From: Bacillus sp. FJAT-47783
GTDB taxonomy: Bacteria; Bacillota; Bacilli; Bacillales; Aeribacillaceae
Assembly (NCBI RefSeq): GCF_022808615.1
Contig: NZ_JAKZKS010000001.1
Coordinates: 186,001-250,000 of the forward strand
Direction: 5' to 3'
Length of the DNA stretch: 64,000 nt
Shown: piece after piece, positions 46,686 through 54,274 of the stretch
How the letters are laid out: every line of letters starts with the position of its first letter
Numbering within the stretch: position 1 is the first letter of the stretch
The notes under the pieces: generated by a model
Database searches by the model: none
What the model saw: the letters and a program-made list of their open reading frames with translations, nothing else
Told to the model about the DNA's origin: nothing
Program-made: the position numbers and the translations under genes

Positions 46686-46781
46686 TCACAGGAACGCATA
46701 AAACGTATCTTTAAAATTTGAGAAAACAAACGCCGTAACAAATAACACAATAAAAAACAAATAAAAAATCCCTTTATACAC
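46686..46781 (-). CDS. Small hydrophobic protein (31 aa)
   Basis: GTG start at 46781 with GGGAG five bases upstream, stop at 46686. The 31 residues begin MYKGIFYLFFIVLFVTAFVF and form one membrane helix with a short polar tail ending FKDTFYAFL. No family recognised. It lies between mrfB and cotD in the same orientation; in this position a sporulation or membrane-stress microprotein is possible, but that is a guess. Confidence 0.5.
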   Translation of the reverse strand: MYKGIFYLFFIVLFVTAFVFSNFKDTFYAFL

Positions 46782-46936
46782 GTATACTCCCTACTTTTCA
46801 TTAATATTTTTTTACACACACAAATTCCATTTTATAATGAGATCACCATTTTGTCATTCATCATTTTCTCCTAGAATAAAATTTTTAGGGGGTTGTTAAA
46901 TAGTACTTTTCTATTGTTTTAGGAACTAGATAAAGT

Positions 46937-48223
46937 TTACTTTTTGTCTAGTGACCTTCTCTTTAATTTTTGAATGAGCCGCTTTTGCCGTTTTCGTAAA
47001 TCTTCCTCGAACTTTTCCCTTTTTCGACGATTGATCGAGCTGTCCTTTAATAGTTGTTGCAACGCTATATCTGTTTCTTTCAAAGCACGATCTATTTTTT
47101 TCACACGATGTTCATAATACTTTGCGAGCTCAATATGAGCATTCAGTTGATCTTGTGTCAACGGTGATTCTTTTAGCTCTTTCCATAATTGAACGGCTTG
47201 ATCAAATTTCCCTTCTTTTTTATATAAAAATGATAGCTCAATTTTCGCTTTCCACACATTTTCTAGTTTTTCTTTATTTAATTGCTCGTACGTTTTCACT
47301 GCTTCTCCTTCATTTCCAGTTGTCTGAAACCATTTGGCTATATAGTACGATTCACCTTGAAATGCCGAAGCGTTTAACAACATTTTGGAGATATGAATAT
47401 ATAACGTTATAAGTGACAATACGTCTATTTCATTATGCTTTAATACACCGCTTATGACGTTCGGATCTGGATTGTTTAAAAAGTGGAAATAGAGCATTGG
47501 TGCTAAATATCCAGGTGTATCTTCATTTCTCGTAATGTTTAAAATATCTTTTTCAATAACAGACAACTTTAATGAATCGAGCCGATCTTTCCACAGTCTT
47601 CGTGAGCCATGATACAAATCAAAATGACCATACGCTGGTAATTTGGGTACTTCATTTCGAATGAATGCATGACGTGATTTTACTTGGGGCCAATCAAATG
47701 CTTTCCCATTATAAGTTACTAGCGTTTCAATATTTACCTCACTTAAAAAACTTTTATATAGTGCTACTTCATGTCCTGGACTCGGTAAAAAATGTTGCTT
47801 AATCACCACCTGGTCGTTGTCAAGACGAGCATGACCTAATAAAAAAATCATATTGCCCGCCCCACCTTTTAATCCTGTCGTTTCCGTATCAAAAAAGAAG
47901 AGGTTGACGGCATCATGTCCGTATGCTGACAATGGATGATCAACCATTTGTTCATTCCATTTCTTCACAACCTCTTTCAATTCACCTAACTTGTATAACC
48001 CATGTTTATACGTTAATGGATACGTGACGGTCCGTACAATCGTATACTGACCGTCAAAATAATTTGGTTGAGCCCTCAAATCAGCCCATTCATCGACAAA
48101 TGGTACTTCTTCGGCTCTTTTCGTACTGGCATTAGTTCCATCATCTTGTTTCTCCAACCACTTTTGTTCACGAGAGGGAGCCATATGTTTTTTTAGACGA
48201 TTTAATTTATTTTTTATTGACAT
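46937..48223 (-). CDS. mrfB: RNase H-like exonuclease MrfB (YprB)
   Basis: MrfB is the metal-dependent exonuclease partner of helicase MrfA in a B. subtilis repair pathway for mitomycin C adducts. The 428-residue protein has a DEDD-type exonuclease domain (~105-275): FFFDTETTGL (motif I), LVTYNGKAFDWPQV (motif II) and HNEIDVLSLITLY (motif III), followed by TPR-like helices (~290-400) and a very basic tail. It overlaps the mrfA end by ten bases. Confidence 0.92.
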   Translation of the reverse strand: MSIKNKLNRLKKHMAPSREQKWLEKQDDGTNASTKRAEEVPFVDEWADLRAQPNYFDGQYTIVRTVTYPLTYKHGLYKLGELKEVVKKWNEQMVDHPLSAYGHDAVNLFFFDTETTGLKGGAGNMIFLLGHARLDNDQVVIKQHFLPSPGHEVALYKSFLSEVNIETLVTYNGKAFDWPQVKSRHAFIRNEVPKLPAYGHFDLYHGSRRLWKDRLDSLKLSVIEKDILNITRNEDTPGYLAPMLYFHFLNNPDPNVISGVLKHNEIDVLSLITLYIHISKMLLNASAFQGESYYIAKWFQTTGNEGEAVKTYEQLNKEKLENVWKAKIELSFLYKKEGKFDQAVQLWKELKESPLTQDQLNAHIELAKYYEHRVKKIDRALKETDIALQQLLKDSSINRRKREKFEEDLRKRQKRLIQKLKRRSLDKK

Positions 48224-50502
48224 GTAAACTCCTCACTTAATTTTTGTATAACTTGGACTGCTTTTGTTTTCACAAATGGTAAATGAGCATCCGTACCAAT
48301 ACAGGAAGGGCAACCGTCTTCACACGGACAGTCTTGAATGAACGATAATGTCTCTTTCAAAACCTCTCCCATGTTTTCAAATATGTTTTTTGTTAACCCA
48401 ACGCCTCCAGGATAACGGTCATATAAGAATACGGTTGGCATTTCATTATGCACGGATTTTATTTGCACAGCGACATGCAAATCACTCGGGTCACACATCA
48501 CTTTTAAAGACGCTACGAACCGGATAGCATGAGAAAAAGCAAGGAGAACGTGCTCAATCGTATGTTGATCCATTTCCTTCACAGATGAAAGATCTAAGCT
48601 AACCCAACAAGCAGAAGTGTGCAACTCTTCTTCTGGTAAATGAATCGGACCAGACCCAATATTTTCGTGTGTATCGAATTTAATCTTCTTAAAAATCGTC
48701 GTTTTTGCCAGCACCATCACATCACCGTATCCTAAGTGACAGGTCGAAAGCGTCTTATGTTCATCCTCTTCTAGCACTTTTAACTCCACTGCTAAATTCG
48801 CATCTGTAAAATAATCGACTTCTACTTCTCTTACAAACGCTTTCTTTTCTTCCCAATCCAATTTTTCTACTTGATATTGAACACCTTGATGTAAATAAAT
48901 CGCTTCTTCATGCAATAATGTCATCGCACTAAAACGGTCCATTTCACCGATTACTTTTGCATTTCCTGTATTCGATTGGTCAATAATGACAACATTTTCT
49001 TGCGAAGCCGAACGCAAACTAATATTGGCAGCAGGAAAAGAATCATTCATCCAATACCACTTTTGTTGATTATAATGCAATACTTGTTCTTCCCTTAAAA
49101 AATGAAGTACTTCTTCAACATCCACGCCATCAAACGTATCCCCATCTTGAAAAGGTAATTCAAATGCGGCACATTTAACATGGTCAACTAAAACAATTAA
49201 ATTATCTGGGTTGATAATCGCCATTTCCGGATTTTGATGTAGTAAATATTGCGGATGCTGCATTAAATATTGATCAATAGGACTTGAACTCGCAACCATA
49301 ATAATTGCGGCCTCCCCTTTTCTTCTACCAGCTCGGCCAGCCTGTTGCCATGCACTTGCGATGGTTCCAGGATATCCAGTCATAATACACACTTCAAGCT
49401 GCCCAATATCCACGCCTAATTCAAGCGCATTCGTACTGACAACCCCAATAATGTTCCCGTCTCTTAAGCCTTTTTCAATCTCTCTCCGTTGCCTAGGTAA
49501 ATATCCTCCTCGATAGCCACGTATCGAGTCATTCAAAATGTCTTTTTTAAGAAGCTCTTTTAAGTACGTTAAAATAACTTCTACACGAACACGACTTTTG
49601 GCAAAAACAATCGTTTGAATTTGATTTTTTATAAATTCCTTCGCAATTTCCCGCACCTCTAATGTAGCACTTTTTCGAATATTAAGCGGTTTATTGACGA
49701 TAGGTGGGTTGTAAAAAATAAAATGTTTCCGACTACTTGGCGCTCCATTTTTATGGATTAACTCCATATTTGTCCCCGTTAACGCCTCACCAAGCTGTTT
49801 AGGATTTCGAATGGTTGCCGAAGTACATATAAACTGCGGTGTGCTACCATAAAACGCACAGATCCTTTTTAATCGCCGAATCACGTTTGCAACATGACTT
49901 CCAAATACCCCGCGATATGTGTGAAGTTCGTCAATGACTACGTATTTTAAGTTTTCAAATAGCGAAACCCATTTTGTGTGGTGTGGTAAAATCGCCGAAT
50001 GTAACATGTCTGGGTTCGTAATGACGATATGCCCTGCTTTTCTCACCTTTTGCCGTATAGTTGGTGAAGTATCCCCATCGTACGTATCATAATGAATTGA
50101 GCATTCGTCCATTTCATTAATGAGTTCATTTAATGCTGATTTTTGATCTTGGGCCAATGCTTTCGTAGGAAAAATATACAATGCTCGCGAGCTTCGATCT
50201 TGTAAAATTTCTTCTAGGACGGGAAGGTTATAACAAAGTGTTTTCCCGGAAGCGGTCGGTGTTACTGCAACAAAATGTAAACCTTTTTGAGCCAATGTAA
50301 ATGCCTCTGCTTGGTGAATATACAATTGACTTATGCCTCTTTTTTTCAGTGCTTCTGCTAGTTTTGGATGTAAGCTTGAAGGAATTGAGACCGTATTCGC
50401 TGCTTCTTCAGGAATTGTATGCCAATGGACAATTTTGTTCTGAAATCGTTCATCTGTTTTAAAGTGATGTAAACATTCGCTAATCGATTTCCTTTTCATC
50501 AT
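48214..50502 (-). CDS. mrfA: DNA repair helicase MrfA (YprA)
   Basis: A 762-residue superfamily 2 helicase with a C-terminal DUF1998-like (MrfA Zn-binding) region. Motif I TPTASGKTLCYN (near residue 85), DExH box VIDELHTYRG (near residue 190), motif III CTSATIRNP, motif VI QQAGRAGRRKGEA (near residue 395), and four C-terminal cysteines in CPCEDGCPSC. It is the helicase of the MrfAB pathway. AGGAGG lies six bases before ATGATG at 50502. Upstream is divergent hsp20. Confidence 0.93.
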   Translation of the reverse strand: MMKRKSISECLHHFKTDERFQNKIVHWHTIPEEAANTVSIPSSLHPKLAEALKKRGISQLYIHQAEAFTLAQKGLHFVAVTPTASGKTLCYNLPVLEEILQDRSSRALYIFPTKALAQDQKSALNELINEMDECSIHYDTYDGDTSPTIRQKVRKAGHIVITNPDMLHSAILPHHTKWVSLFENLKYVVIDELHTYRGVFGSHVANVIRRLKRICAFYGSTPQFICTSATIRNPKQLGEALTGTNMELIHKNGAPSSRKHFIFYNPPIVNKPLNIRKSATLEVREIAKEFIKNQIQTIVFAKSRVRVEVILTYLKELLKKDILNDSIRGYRGGYLPRQRREIEKGLRDGNIIGVVSTNALELGVDIGQLEVCIMTGYPGTIASAWQQAGRAGRRKGEAAIIMVASSSPIDQYLMQHPQYLLHQNPEMAIINPDNLIVLVDHVKCAAFELPFQDGDTFDGVDVEEVLHFLREEQVLHYNQQKWYWMNDSFPAANISLRSASQENVVIIDQSNTGNAKVIGEMDRFSAMTLLHEEAIYLHQGVQYQVEKLDWEEKKAFVREVEVDYFTDANLAVELKVLEEDEHKTLSTCHLGYGDVMVLAKTTIFKKIKFDTHENIGSGPIHLPEEELHTSACWVSLDLSSVKEMDQHTIEHVLLAFSHAIRFVASLKVMCDPSDLHVAVQIKSVHNEMPTVFLYDRYPGGVGLTKNIFENMGEVLKETLSFIQDCPCEDGCPSCIGTDAHLPFVKTKAVQVIQKLSEEFTCQ

Positions 50503-50707
50503 CAACTTCCTCCTCTTACGACTACTTCATATTTTAGCGAATAAGCGTTCGTAATAAAAGAGTTTTACGTAAGAGTATCATTACCTTTCGATTACCATAT
50601 TTTGTTCAACTATTCAATCAAGACACCTTTTTATAGGGAAACACATACTTTATGAGTGGGGTTCATTCTATTTTTTCACTTCGCACACATTTGAAGGAGG
50701 CTGTTGA

Positions 50708-51199
50708 ATGGTACGAAAAGAAGATAATTCTTTTGAACGTGATGAAGGTCAGGAAAACAAAGATCAATTGCAAACTTATTTAGAGCATTTATTTCAGCCA
50801 TCCACGTTAAAACCTTTCTTCGATCAAGTAGAAAAAATGCTCCATCAAGCTTTTCCATTTCCACATATCTCATTAGATGCTTACGAAACAGAAAATGAAT
50901 ATGTCATTCATGGACACTTACCGGATATTAAAAAAGAACAAATTATTATAAATTTATTCGAAAGGTATATGACGATTACCATTGAGCATAAGGAGCACGT
51001 TTCACAAAATAACGATGTTCAAAAACGATACGAAAGAATGACAACATACGGAAATTTATCAAAAACGTTCCTTCTCCCTTATCCCGTTAAGGAAACTGAT
51101 TTACAAGCATCCTTTCATCATGGCGAATTAAAAATTGTCATCCCTCTTAAAAAGAAAAGAATCTTTATCGAAGATTCAGAAAGTAAAAGCGGATATTAA
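50708..51199 (+). CDS. Hsp20 / alpha-crystallin family small heat-shock protein
   Basis: A 163-residue small heat-shock-like protein: N-terminal acidic arm (~1-55), alpha-crystallin domain (~56-150, starting ISLDAYETENEYVIHGHLP and ending HHGELKIVIPLKKK), short tail. The usual C-terminal IxI anchor is weak (IFIED). It occupies the ypqA position of B. subtilis, but orthology is not certain. AAGGAGG seven bases before the ATG. Possibly a spore-associated Hsp20 relative. Confidence 0.8.
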   Translation: MVRKEDNSFERDEGQENKDQLQTYLEHLFQPSTLKPFFDQVEKMLHQAFPFPHISLDAYETENEYVIHGHLPDIKKEQIIINLFERYMTITIEHKEHVSQNNDVQKRYERMTTYGNLSKTFLLPYPVKETDLQASFHHGELKIVIPLKKKRIFIEDSESKSGY

Positions 51200-51217
51200 A
51201 TATCCGCTTTAATTTTT
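51186..51217 (+). terminator. Terminator of hsp20
   Basis: AAAGCGGATA/TATCCGCTTT 10-bp stem, five-base loop, then AATTTTT on the plus strand. Its downstream arm overlaps the stop codon of the convergent 40-aa gene. Confidence 0.85.
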
Positions 51218-51331
51218 ATGAGATTTATTTCCATACGTTTCATTTTTTTCTGGCGTAGGATCCTGTTGAATATTTTGGCTTCGATTTGGGTCGCTGTTTT
51301 TTCTTTTCGGGTGATCATGTCTGTTCATCAT
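51209..51331 (-). CDS. Hypothetical small hydrophilic protein (40 aa)
   Basis: ATG at 51331 (a second ATG follows directly), with AGGAGG five bases upstream. The 40 residues are very polar: Lys, Asn, Gln, Asp and Pro (begins MMNRHDHPKRKNSDPNRSQN), with no hydrophobic core, so it is probably disordered. Similar tiny disordered proteins in Bacillaceae are often spore-associated, but I recognise no family. The excellent ribosome binding site is the main argument for it. Confidence 0.6.
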   Translation of the reverse strand: MMNRHDHPKRKNSDPNRSQNIQQDPTPEKNETYGNKSHKN

Positions 51332-51449
51332 ATTTTTCCTCCTCGTCTTCCAAAATGAACATCCATGAATAGTATTTCATAGAGAAACTCTTTTATTCAT
51401 TTCTTCCACAAACGATGAATAGATAGAGCGGCCATTTTAAACAATAAGA

Positions 51450-51478
51450 TTGAACTACAGTACCTTTACGAATACATA
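51450..51478 (+). promoter_or_regulatory. Possible promoter of the Acb2/Tad1-like gene
   Basis: TTGAAC, 17-base spacer, TACATA, 21 bases before the start codon. A sporulation sigma factor cannot be excluded because CATAATC also lies here. Confidence 0.35.
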
Positions 51479-51498
51479 ATCAAAAGGAGTGAAATTCA

Positions 51499-51744
51499 AT
51501 GTCGTCCAATGTCGAGCAAAGCCGCTACATCAATATTAAATTTCAAGAAGGAGCCATTGACAAAGTGGGAATTAACGGATGCCAAGTGGAAGACGTTATC
51601 GGCATATTAGTAGATAAGCTGAAAGCGCATCAAAACGGAGAGTTCCATACAATGGAAAATTCTATTGCCATTAATAATTTATTATGTGCACAATATGCCC
51701 TTAATTGCCGTAAAGAGCGTATAGAAAACAAAGAAAGAAGATAA
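51499..51744 (+). CDS. Acb2/Tad1-hairpin-like small protein
   Basis: An 81-residue protein with AAAGGAG nine bases before its ATG. After a short beta-like N terminus (RYINIKFQEGAIDKVG, 9-24) comes NGCQVEDVIGILVDKL (26-41), then GEF and ENSIAINNLLCAQYALNCR (53-71) and a basic tail R74, R80, R81. The pattern NGCQ.EDVI...KL...F...EN..AI..L..A...R..R matches what I remember of the Acb2/Tad1 hairpin domain, whose phage members sequester cyclic nucleotides or gcADPR made by CBASS and Thoeris defence. In phage proteins the helices carry W/R residues partly changed here. It is a standalone chromosomal gene between hsp20 and a convergent holin-like gene. Family assignment is moderate; function is not shown. 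Confidence 0.6.
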   Translation: MSSNVEQSRYINIKFQEGAIDKVGINGCQVEDVIGILVDKLKAHQNGEFHTMENSIAINNLLCAQYALNCRKERIENKERR

Positions 51745-51786
51745 GATCTATAAGAATGCTCAATATTGTTTTTTCTAGTGTATAAA

Positions 51787-51823
51787 AAGCTTGTAAAGAA
51801 ATATGTTATTCCTTTACAAGCTT
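51787..51823. terminator. Bidirectional terminator between the Acb2/Tad1-like and holin-like genes
   Basis: AAGCTTGTAAAG/CTTTACAAGCTT 12-bp stem with 13-base loop; CACTTTTT on the plus side and TTTATA on the minus side. Confidence 0.85.
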
Positions 51824-51835
51824 CACTTTTTACTA

Positions 51836-52108
51836 TCAATCTTTTTTCCGTGCAGACATTGTTTGTTTAATCATTTGATGTGAAGTAATCGCTGCACCCC
51901 CTGCAATCATTCCGTTTGCTACTCCGTTAACTGTAAACCCTAATGTGATCACACTAGCGAGTACCCCTGCGAAAATAATCACCCACACAATCATCCAATG
52001 CGGAATAAAAGGTGTATTTTTCATCGCAAATCCTAATACCATTAATGCAGGGACGACAATGACTAGCTGTGGATGGACCGCGACTTGATTAAAAATATGG
52101 TCGAGCAT
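51836..52108 (-). CDS. Phage-holin-family-like small membrane protein
   Basis: A 90-residue protein with three hydrophobic segments (~14-30, 36-58, 60-76) and a basic tail (SARKKD), the layout of small phage holins of the Hol44 type. Holins make membrane lesions in phage lysis; chromosomal relatives in Bacillus have no established role. GGAGG lies eight bases before the ATG. There is no endolysin or other phage gene nearby. Convergent with the Acb2/Tad1-like gene and upstream of it in the same orientation is yppG. Confidence 0.7.
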   Translation of the reverse strand: MLDHIFNQVAVHPQLVIVVPALMVLGFAMKNTPFIPHWMIVWVIIFAGVLASVITLGFTVNGVANGMIAGGAAITSHQMIKQTMSARKKD

Positions 52109-52131
52109 CCAAATTACCTCCGAATGGTTAT

Positions 52132-52458
52132 TTACTTAAATAGTTGAGACACCCCTTTAAACAAAGAATTTAACTGATTCATCGTCCCCATTACTTGTCC
52201 TGCCGTATCCATCATTTTATTAATATCAAAATTACCATCTGTTTTTTTAAATGAGTTTACAACAGACTTCACACTTGTTTGTTGAGGTGTTGCAAATGGA
52301 ACTGGCTTAGGATATGGGGTTGGGTATGGATTAAAATAAGATGGTTGATTTTGTTGAAACCAATATGAAGACAAGTTTTTCTGATAATATATTGGTTCTA
52401 TTGGTGTATAGTGTGGATACGGTCGAGGAACGTAATAATGTTGATTAATCGGGTACAA
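52132..52458 (-). CDS. yppG: YppG-like protein
   Basis: A 108-residue protein of the YppG family: first half rich in Pro, Tyr and Gln (PRPYPHYTPIEPIYYQ, PYPTPYPKPVPF), as in coat-like proteins, then a compact C-terminal half (SVVNSFKKTDGNFDINKMMD, then GQVMGTMNQLNSLFKGVSQL). The start is TTG with GGGGG eight bases upstream. Likely spore-associated by composition; function unknown. Confidence 0.85.
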   Translation of the reverse strand: MYPINQHYYVPRPYPHYTPIEPIYYQKNLSSYWFQQNQPSYFNPYPTPYPKPVPFATPQQTSVKSVVNSFKKTDGNFDINKMMDTAGQVMGTMNQLNSLFKGVSQLFK

Positions 52459-52563
52459 GATTCATTCCCCCTTATATTCTCATCCATATATACTTTATGC
52501 ATATTAATAGCGAATGGTGAAGGAAATGTAAGAAAATGTCGAAAGTCTCAATTTTATAAAAAA

Positions 52564-52591
52564 TTAAGACACCGCTAGAACATGTTATGAT
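52564..52591 (+). promoter_or_regulatory. Possible promoter of yppF
   Basis: TTAAGA, 16-base spacer, TATGAT, 29 bases before the ATG. Confidence 0.4.
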
Positions 52592-52620
52592 AGAAAAAAG
52601 GGGTTAAGGGGGATGTTTAA

Positions 52621-52806
52621 ATGAATTATTCTACTTTAAAGGAGAAATTCAAATTAGAAAAACAATATGACGCCTATTCCATGAACGAGCTTTTAGACTA
52701 CTTGAAAAAATTATATATAAGAGAAGAAATTACTATTTTAGAATACCGACAAATCATAGAGATTTTAGAAAAAGAAGGCGCTAAAAATCCTGAACAAGCT
52801 GTATAA
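52621..52806 (+). CDS. yppF: YppF-like protein
   Basis: A 61-residue helical protein starting MNYSTLKEKFKLEKQYDAYS, with ELLDYLKKLYIREEITILEY in the middle; the YppF family has no known function. GGGGG lies eight bases before the ATG and a clean terminator follows. Confidence 0.82.
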   Translation: MNYSTLKEKFKLEKQYDAYSMNELLDYLKKLYIREEITILEYRQIIEILEKEGAKNPEQAV

Positions 52807-52807
52807 T

Positions 52808-52834
52808 AAGCGGACATTATTGTCTGCTTTTTTT
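52808..52834 (+). terminator. Terminator of yppF
   Basis: AAGCGGACA/TGTCTGCTT stem (one G-T pair), four-base loop, then TTTTTT. Confidence 0.85.
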
Positions 52835-52950
52835 TGTTAATTTCCTTCTATCCTCACCTTCGCTTCGCACGTATTAGAATTCTTTTTTGCGGAAACATTA
52901 ACGACTAGGGAGAGAAAGGTTTTCTAAACTATTCAAATGAGGAGGATACA

Positions 52951-53124
52951 ATGAGCAGAGGGAAAAGCTTTCAACATAAGAAAAAAGGCCATGTGCCTCA
53001 ACCACCGAAACATGGCTTCCAAGCATCATCAAAGCATACCGAAGATATTGAATATGCTATTGATACAGTCGGAACAGAAGACAAAAGACCAATCACGATT
53101 GAAGTTGATGACGATTCACAATAA
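52951..53124 (+). CDS. Hypothetical small protein (57 aa)
   Basis: ATG with GAGGAGG five bases upstream; 57 residues: a basic, histidine-rich N half (MSRGKSFQHKKKGHVPQPPK) and an acidic C half (DKRPITIEVDDDSQ). No membrane segment. I do not recognise a family. Its strong ribosome binding site and immediate terminator support a real gene. The composition resembles small spore proteins of Bacillaceae, which is only suggestive. Confidence 0.7.
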   Translation: MSRGKSFQHKKKGHVPQPPKHGFQASSKHTEDIEYAIDTVGTEDKRPITIEVDDDSQ

Positions 53125-53149
53125 AAAGGGCTCCTTTTAAGCCCTTTTT
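53124..53149 (+). terminator. Terminator of the 57-aa gene
   Basis: AAAAGGGCT/AGCCCTTTT 9-bp stem with seven-base loop, then T. It starts at the stop codon. Confidence 0.85.
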
Positions 53150-53189
53150 ATTTCATGTTTGTTACTCATTTATCCCACTCTAAACAGGC

Positions 53190-53270
53190 AGTAAGACCCC
53201 CACCTCAAGATTCTGTAGTTAAGACGGGGCAGGGACTAACAATTAGTGGGGGATGAAAAAAGCCCCCTCT
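53190..53270 (-). mobile_element. Possible IS605/TnpB-type right-end remnant or structured RNA
   Basis: A G/C-rich block unlike its A/T-rich surroundings. CCCCCAC (53197-53203) can pair with GTGGGGG (53246-53252), and GGGGG (53248-53252) alternatively with CCCCC (53263-53267). On the minus strand it ends GAGGTGGGGGTCTTACTGCC, which resembles, from memory, right ends of IS605/IS1341-type elements in Bacillaceae, the part from which TnpB guide RNA is made. No tnpB or tnpA is present here. Confidence 0.35.
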
Positions 53271-53280
53271 GATTGAAGTT

Positions 53281-53637
53281 TCACTTAATCCTTTGGATGA
53301 TACTTTCTAATATAAACTGAACCGATTCTTTCATATCTTTAAAACGCTTGAAGCTTGATTGATGGAAAAAAGATTGAACGGTTAGTTGTTCAAGTTGCTC
53401 CTTACAATTTTCAATTTGTGCTTGAACGATATATTTTGGTCTATATTCATCAATCCATCGAGTTACACCCTCACTCCATTCATCGAGCACACCGAAAACT
53501 TCATCGCAATACGGTTTCACTTGATCATGAAAAGAATACTCACATTTGGACGCCTTTGTTTTTAAAAAACGCGATTCACAATCTTTTACTTTCATTAACA
53601 ACCATGTCGTTTGTTGAACAATTTGTTCTTCATTCAA
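53281..53637 (-). CDS. yppE: DUF1798 family protein YppE
   Basis: A 118-residue all-helical protein; the B. subtilis orthologue folds as a four-helix bundle of unknown function. Matching segments: YSFHDQVKPYCDEVFGVLDEW, then RPKYIVQAQIENCKEQLEQL, then the C-terminal FKRFKDMKESVQFILESI. I chose the TTG at 53637, six bases after GAGGTG; the longer frame to 53670 runs through this site. Confidence 0.85.
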   Translation of the reverse strand: MNEEQIVQQTTWLLMKVKDCESRFLKTKASKCEYSFHDQVKPYCDEVFGVLDEWSEGVTRWIDEYRPKYIVQAQIENCKEQLEQLTVQSFFHQSSFKRFKDMKESVQFILESIIQRIK

Positions 53638-53695
53638 TTTGTTCACCTCGTTACGTATAATAGCATACATTTGCGAGATGAAAAAGTAAGTGGGA

Positions 53696-53956
53696 TTAAT
53701 AGCTTGGGTTTAAAGAGACGGTATTGGAGGGATTTAATTCTTTTTTCATGAAGGATTGGATATTTAAGTCTTCTACACAACGATTGAAATCTTGAATGGA
53801 ATGATCATGTCTTTCTATTCTTTTCGATATTTCAGTAAATGGTTGTGTTGCTTGCTCATACGTTTTTTCAAGAAGTTTCATTTCCAATTGTTCTAATTGT
53901 TGTTCTAATTCCTCTAACTTCCGTAACGCTATCACCTTCGCAACGATTGATTTCAT
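53696..53956 (-). CDS. Hypothetical coiled-coil protein at the yppD position
   Basis: An 86-residue protein dominated by a heptad-like coiled coil (LRKLEELEQQLEQLEMKLLE, residues ~11-30), then a charged helix and a Pro/Ser/Asn tail. AAAGGAGG lies before the ATG. It occupies the place of yppD, but I cannot confirm orthology. Function unknown. Confidence 0.7.
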   Translation of the reverse strand: MKSIVAKVIALRKLEELEQQLEQLEMKLLEKTYEQATQPFTEISKRIERHDHSIQDFNRCVEDLNIQSFMKKELNPSNTVSLNPSY

Positions 53957-54131
53957 TTTTTCGCCTCCTTTAACCGTTATTATTCTTTCCTTTATTTCAT
54001 TATCCTTCTACGGTGACAAAACTAGTCTTTATTCGGCAAAGATAGTTGTTTTCTTCTTTCCTTTTCATAGTTCGACAATTAGAATGGAAACGTAAGAATG
54101 CGGACACGCTAAAAAAATGGAGGTGATAACG

Positions 54132-54236
54132 TTGGCAAAGAAGAGTCACAAAATAAGAAATGAAAAAAAGGAACAAAAAGATTTAGTCGGATACGGTGAC
54201 AAAAAGTTAAAAGGTCCAAACAGACCGTCAACATAA
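54132..54236 (+). CDS. sspM: Small acid-soluble spore protein M
   Basis: A 34-residue minor spore protein, exactly the length of B. subtilis SspM, ending GDKKLKGPNRPST as that family does (B. subtilis ends KKLGGPNRPST). The start is TTG with GGAGGTGA five bases upstream. It is made in the forespore under sigma-G in B. subtilis; I did not find a convincing sigma-G site. It lies beside yppC, as expected. Confidence 0.92.
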   Translation: MAKKSHKIRNEKKEQKDLVGYGDKKLKGPNRPST

Positions 54237-54240
54237 GTAA

Positions 54241-54274
54241 AAAGGAGAAGCTCTCTTTATGCAGCTTCTCCTTT
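54241..54274. terminator. Bidirectional terminator between sspM and yppC
   Basis: AAAGGAGAAGCT/AGCTTCTCCTTT 12-bp stem with ten-base loop. Confidence 0.8.

Noticed and set aside
51499-52108. Prophage remnant suggested by holin-like and Acb2/Tad1-like genes
   Set aside because: No integrase, attachment repeats, endolysin, structural or regulatory phage genes; both sides are conserved core genes in B. subtilis order.
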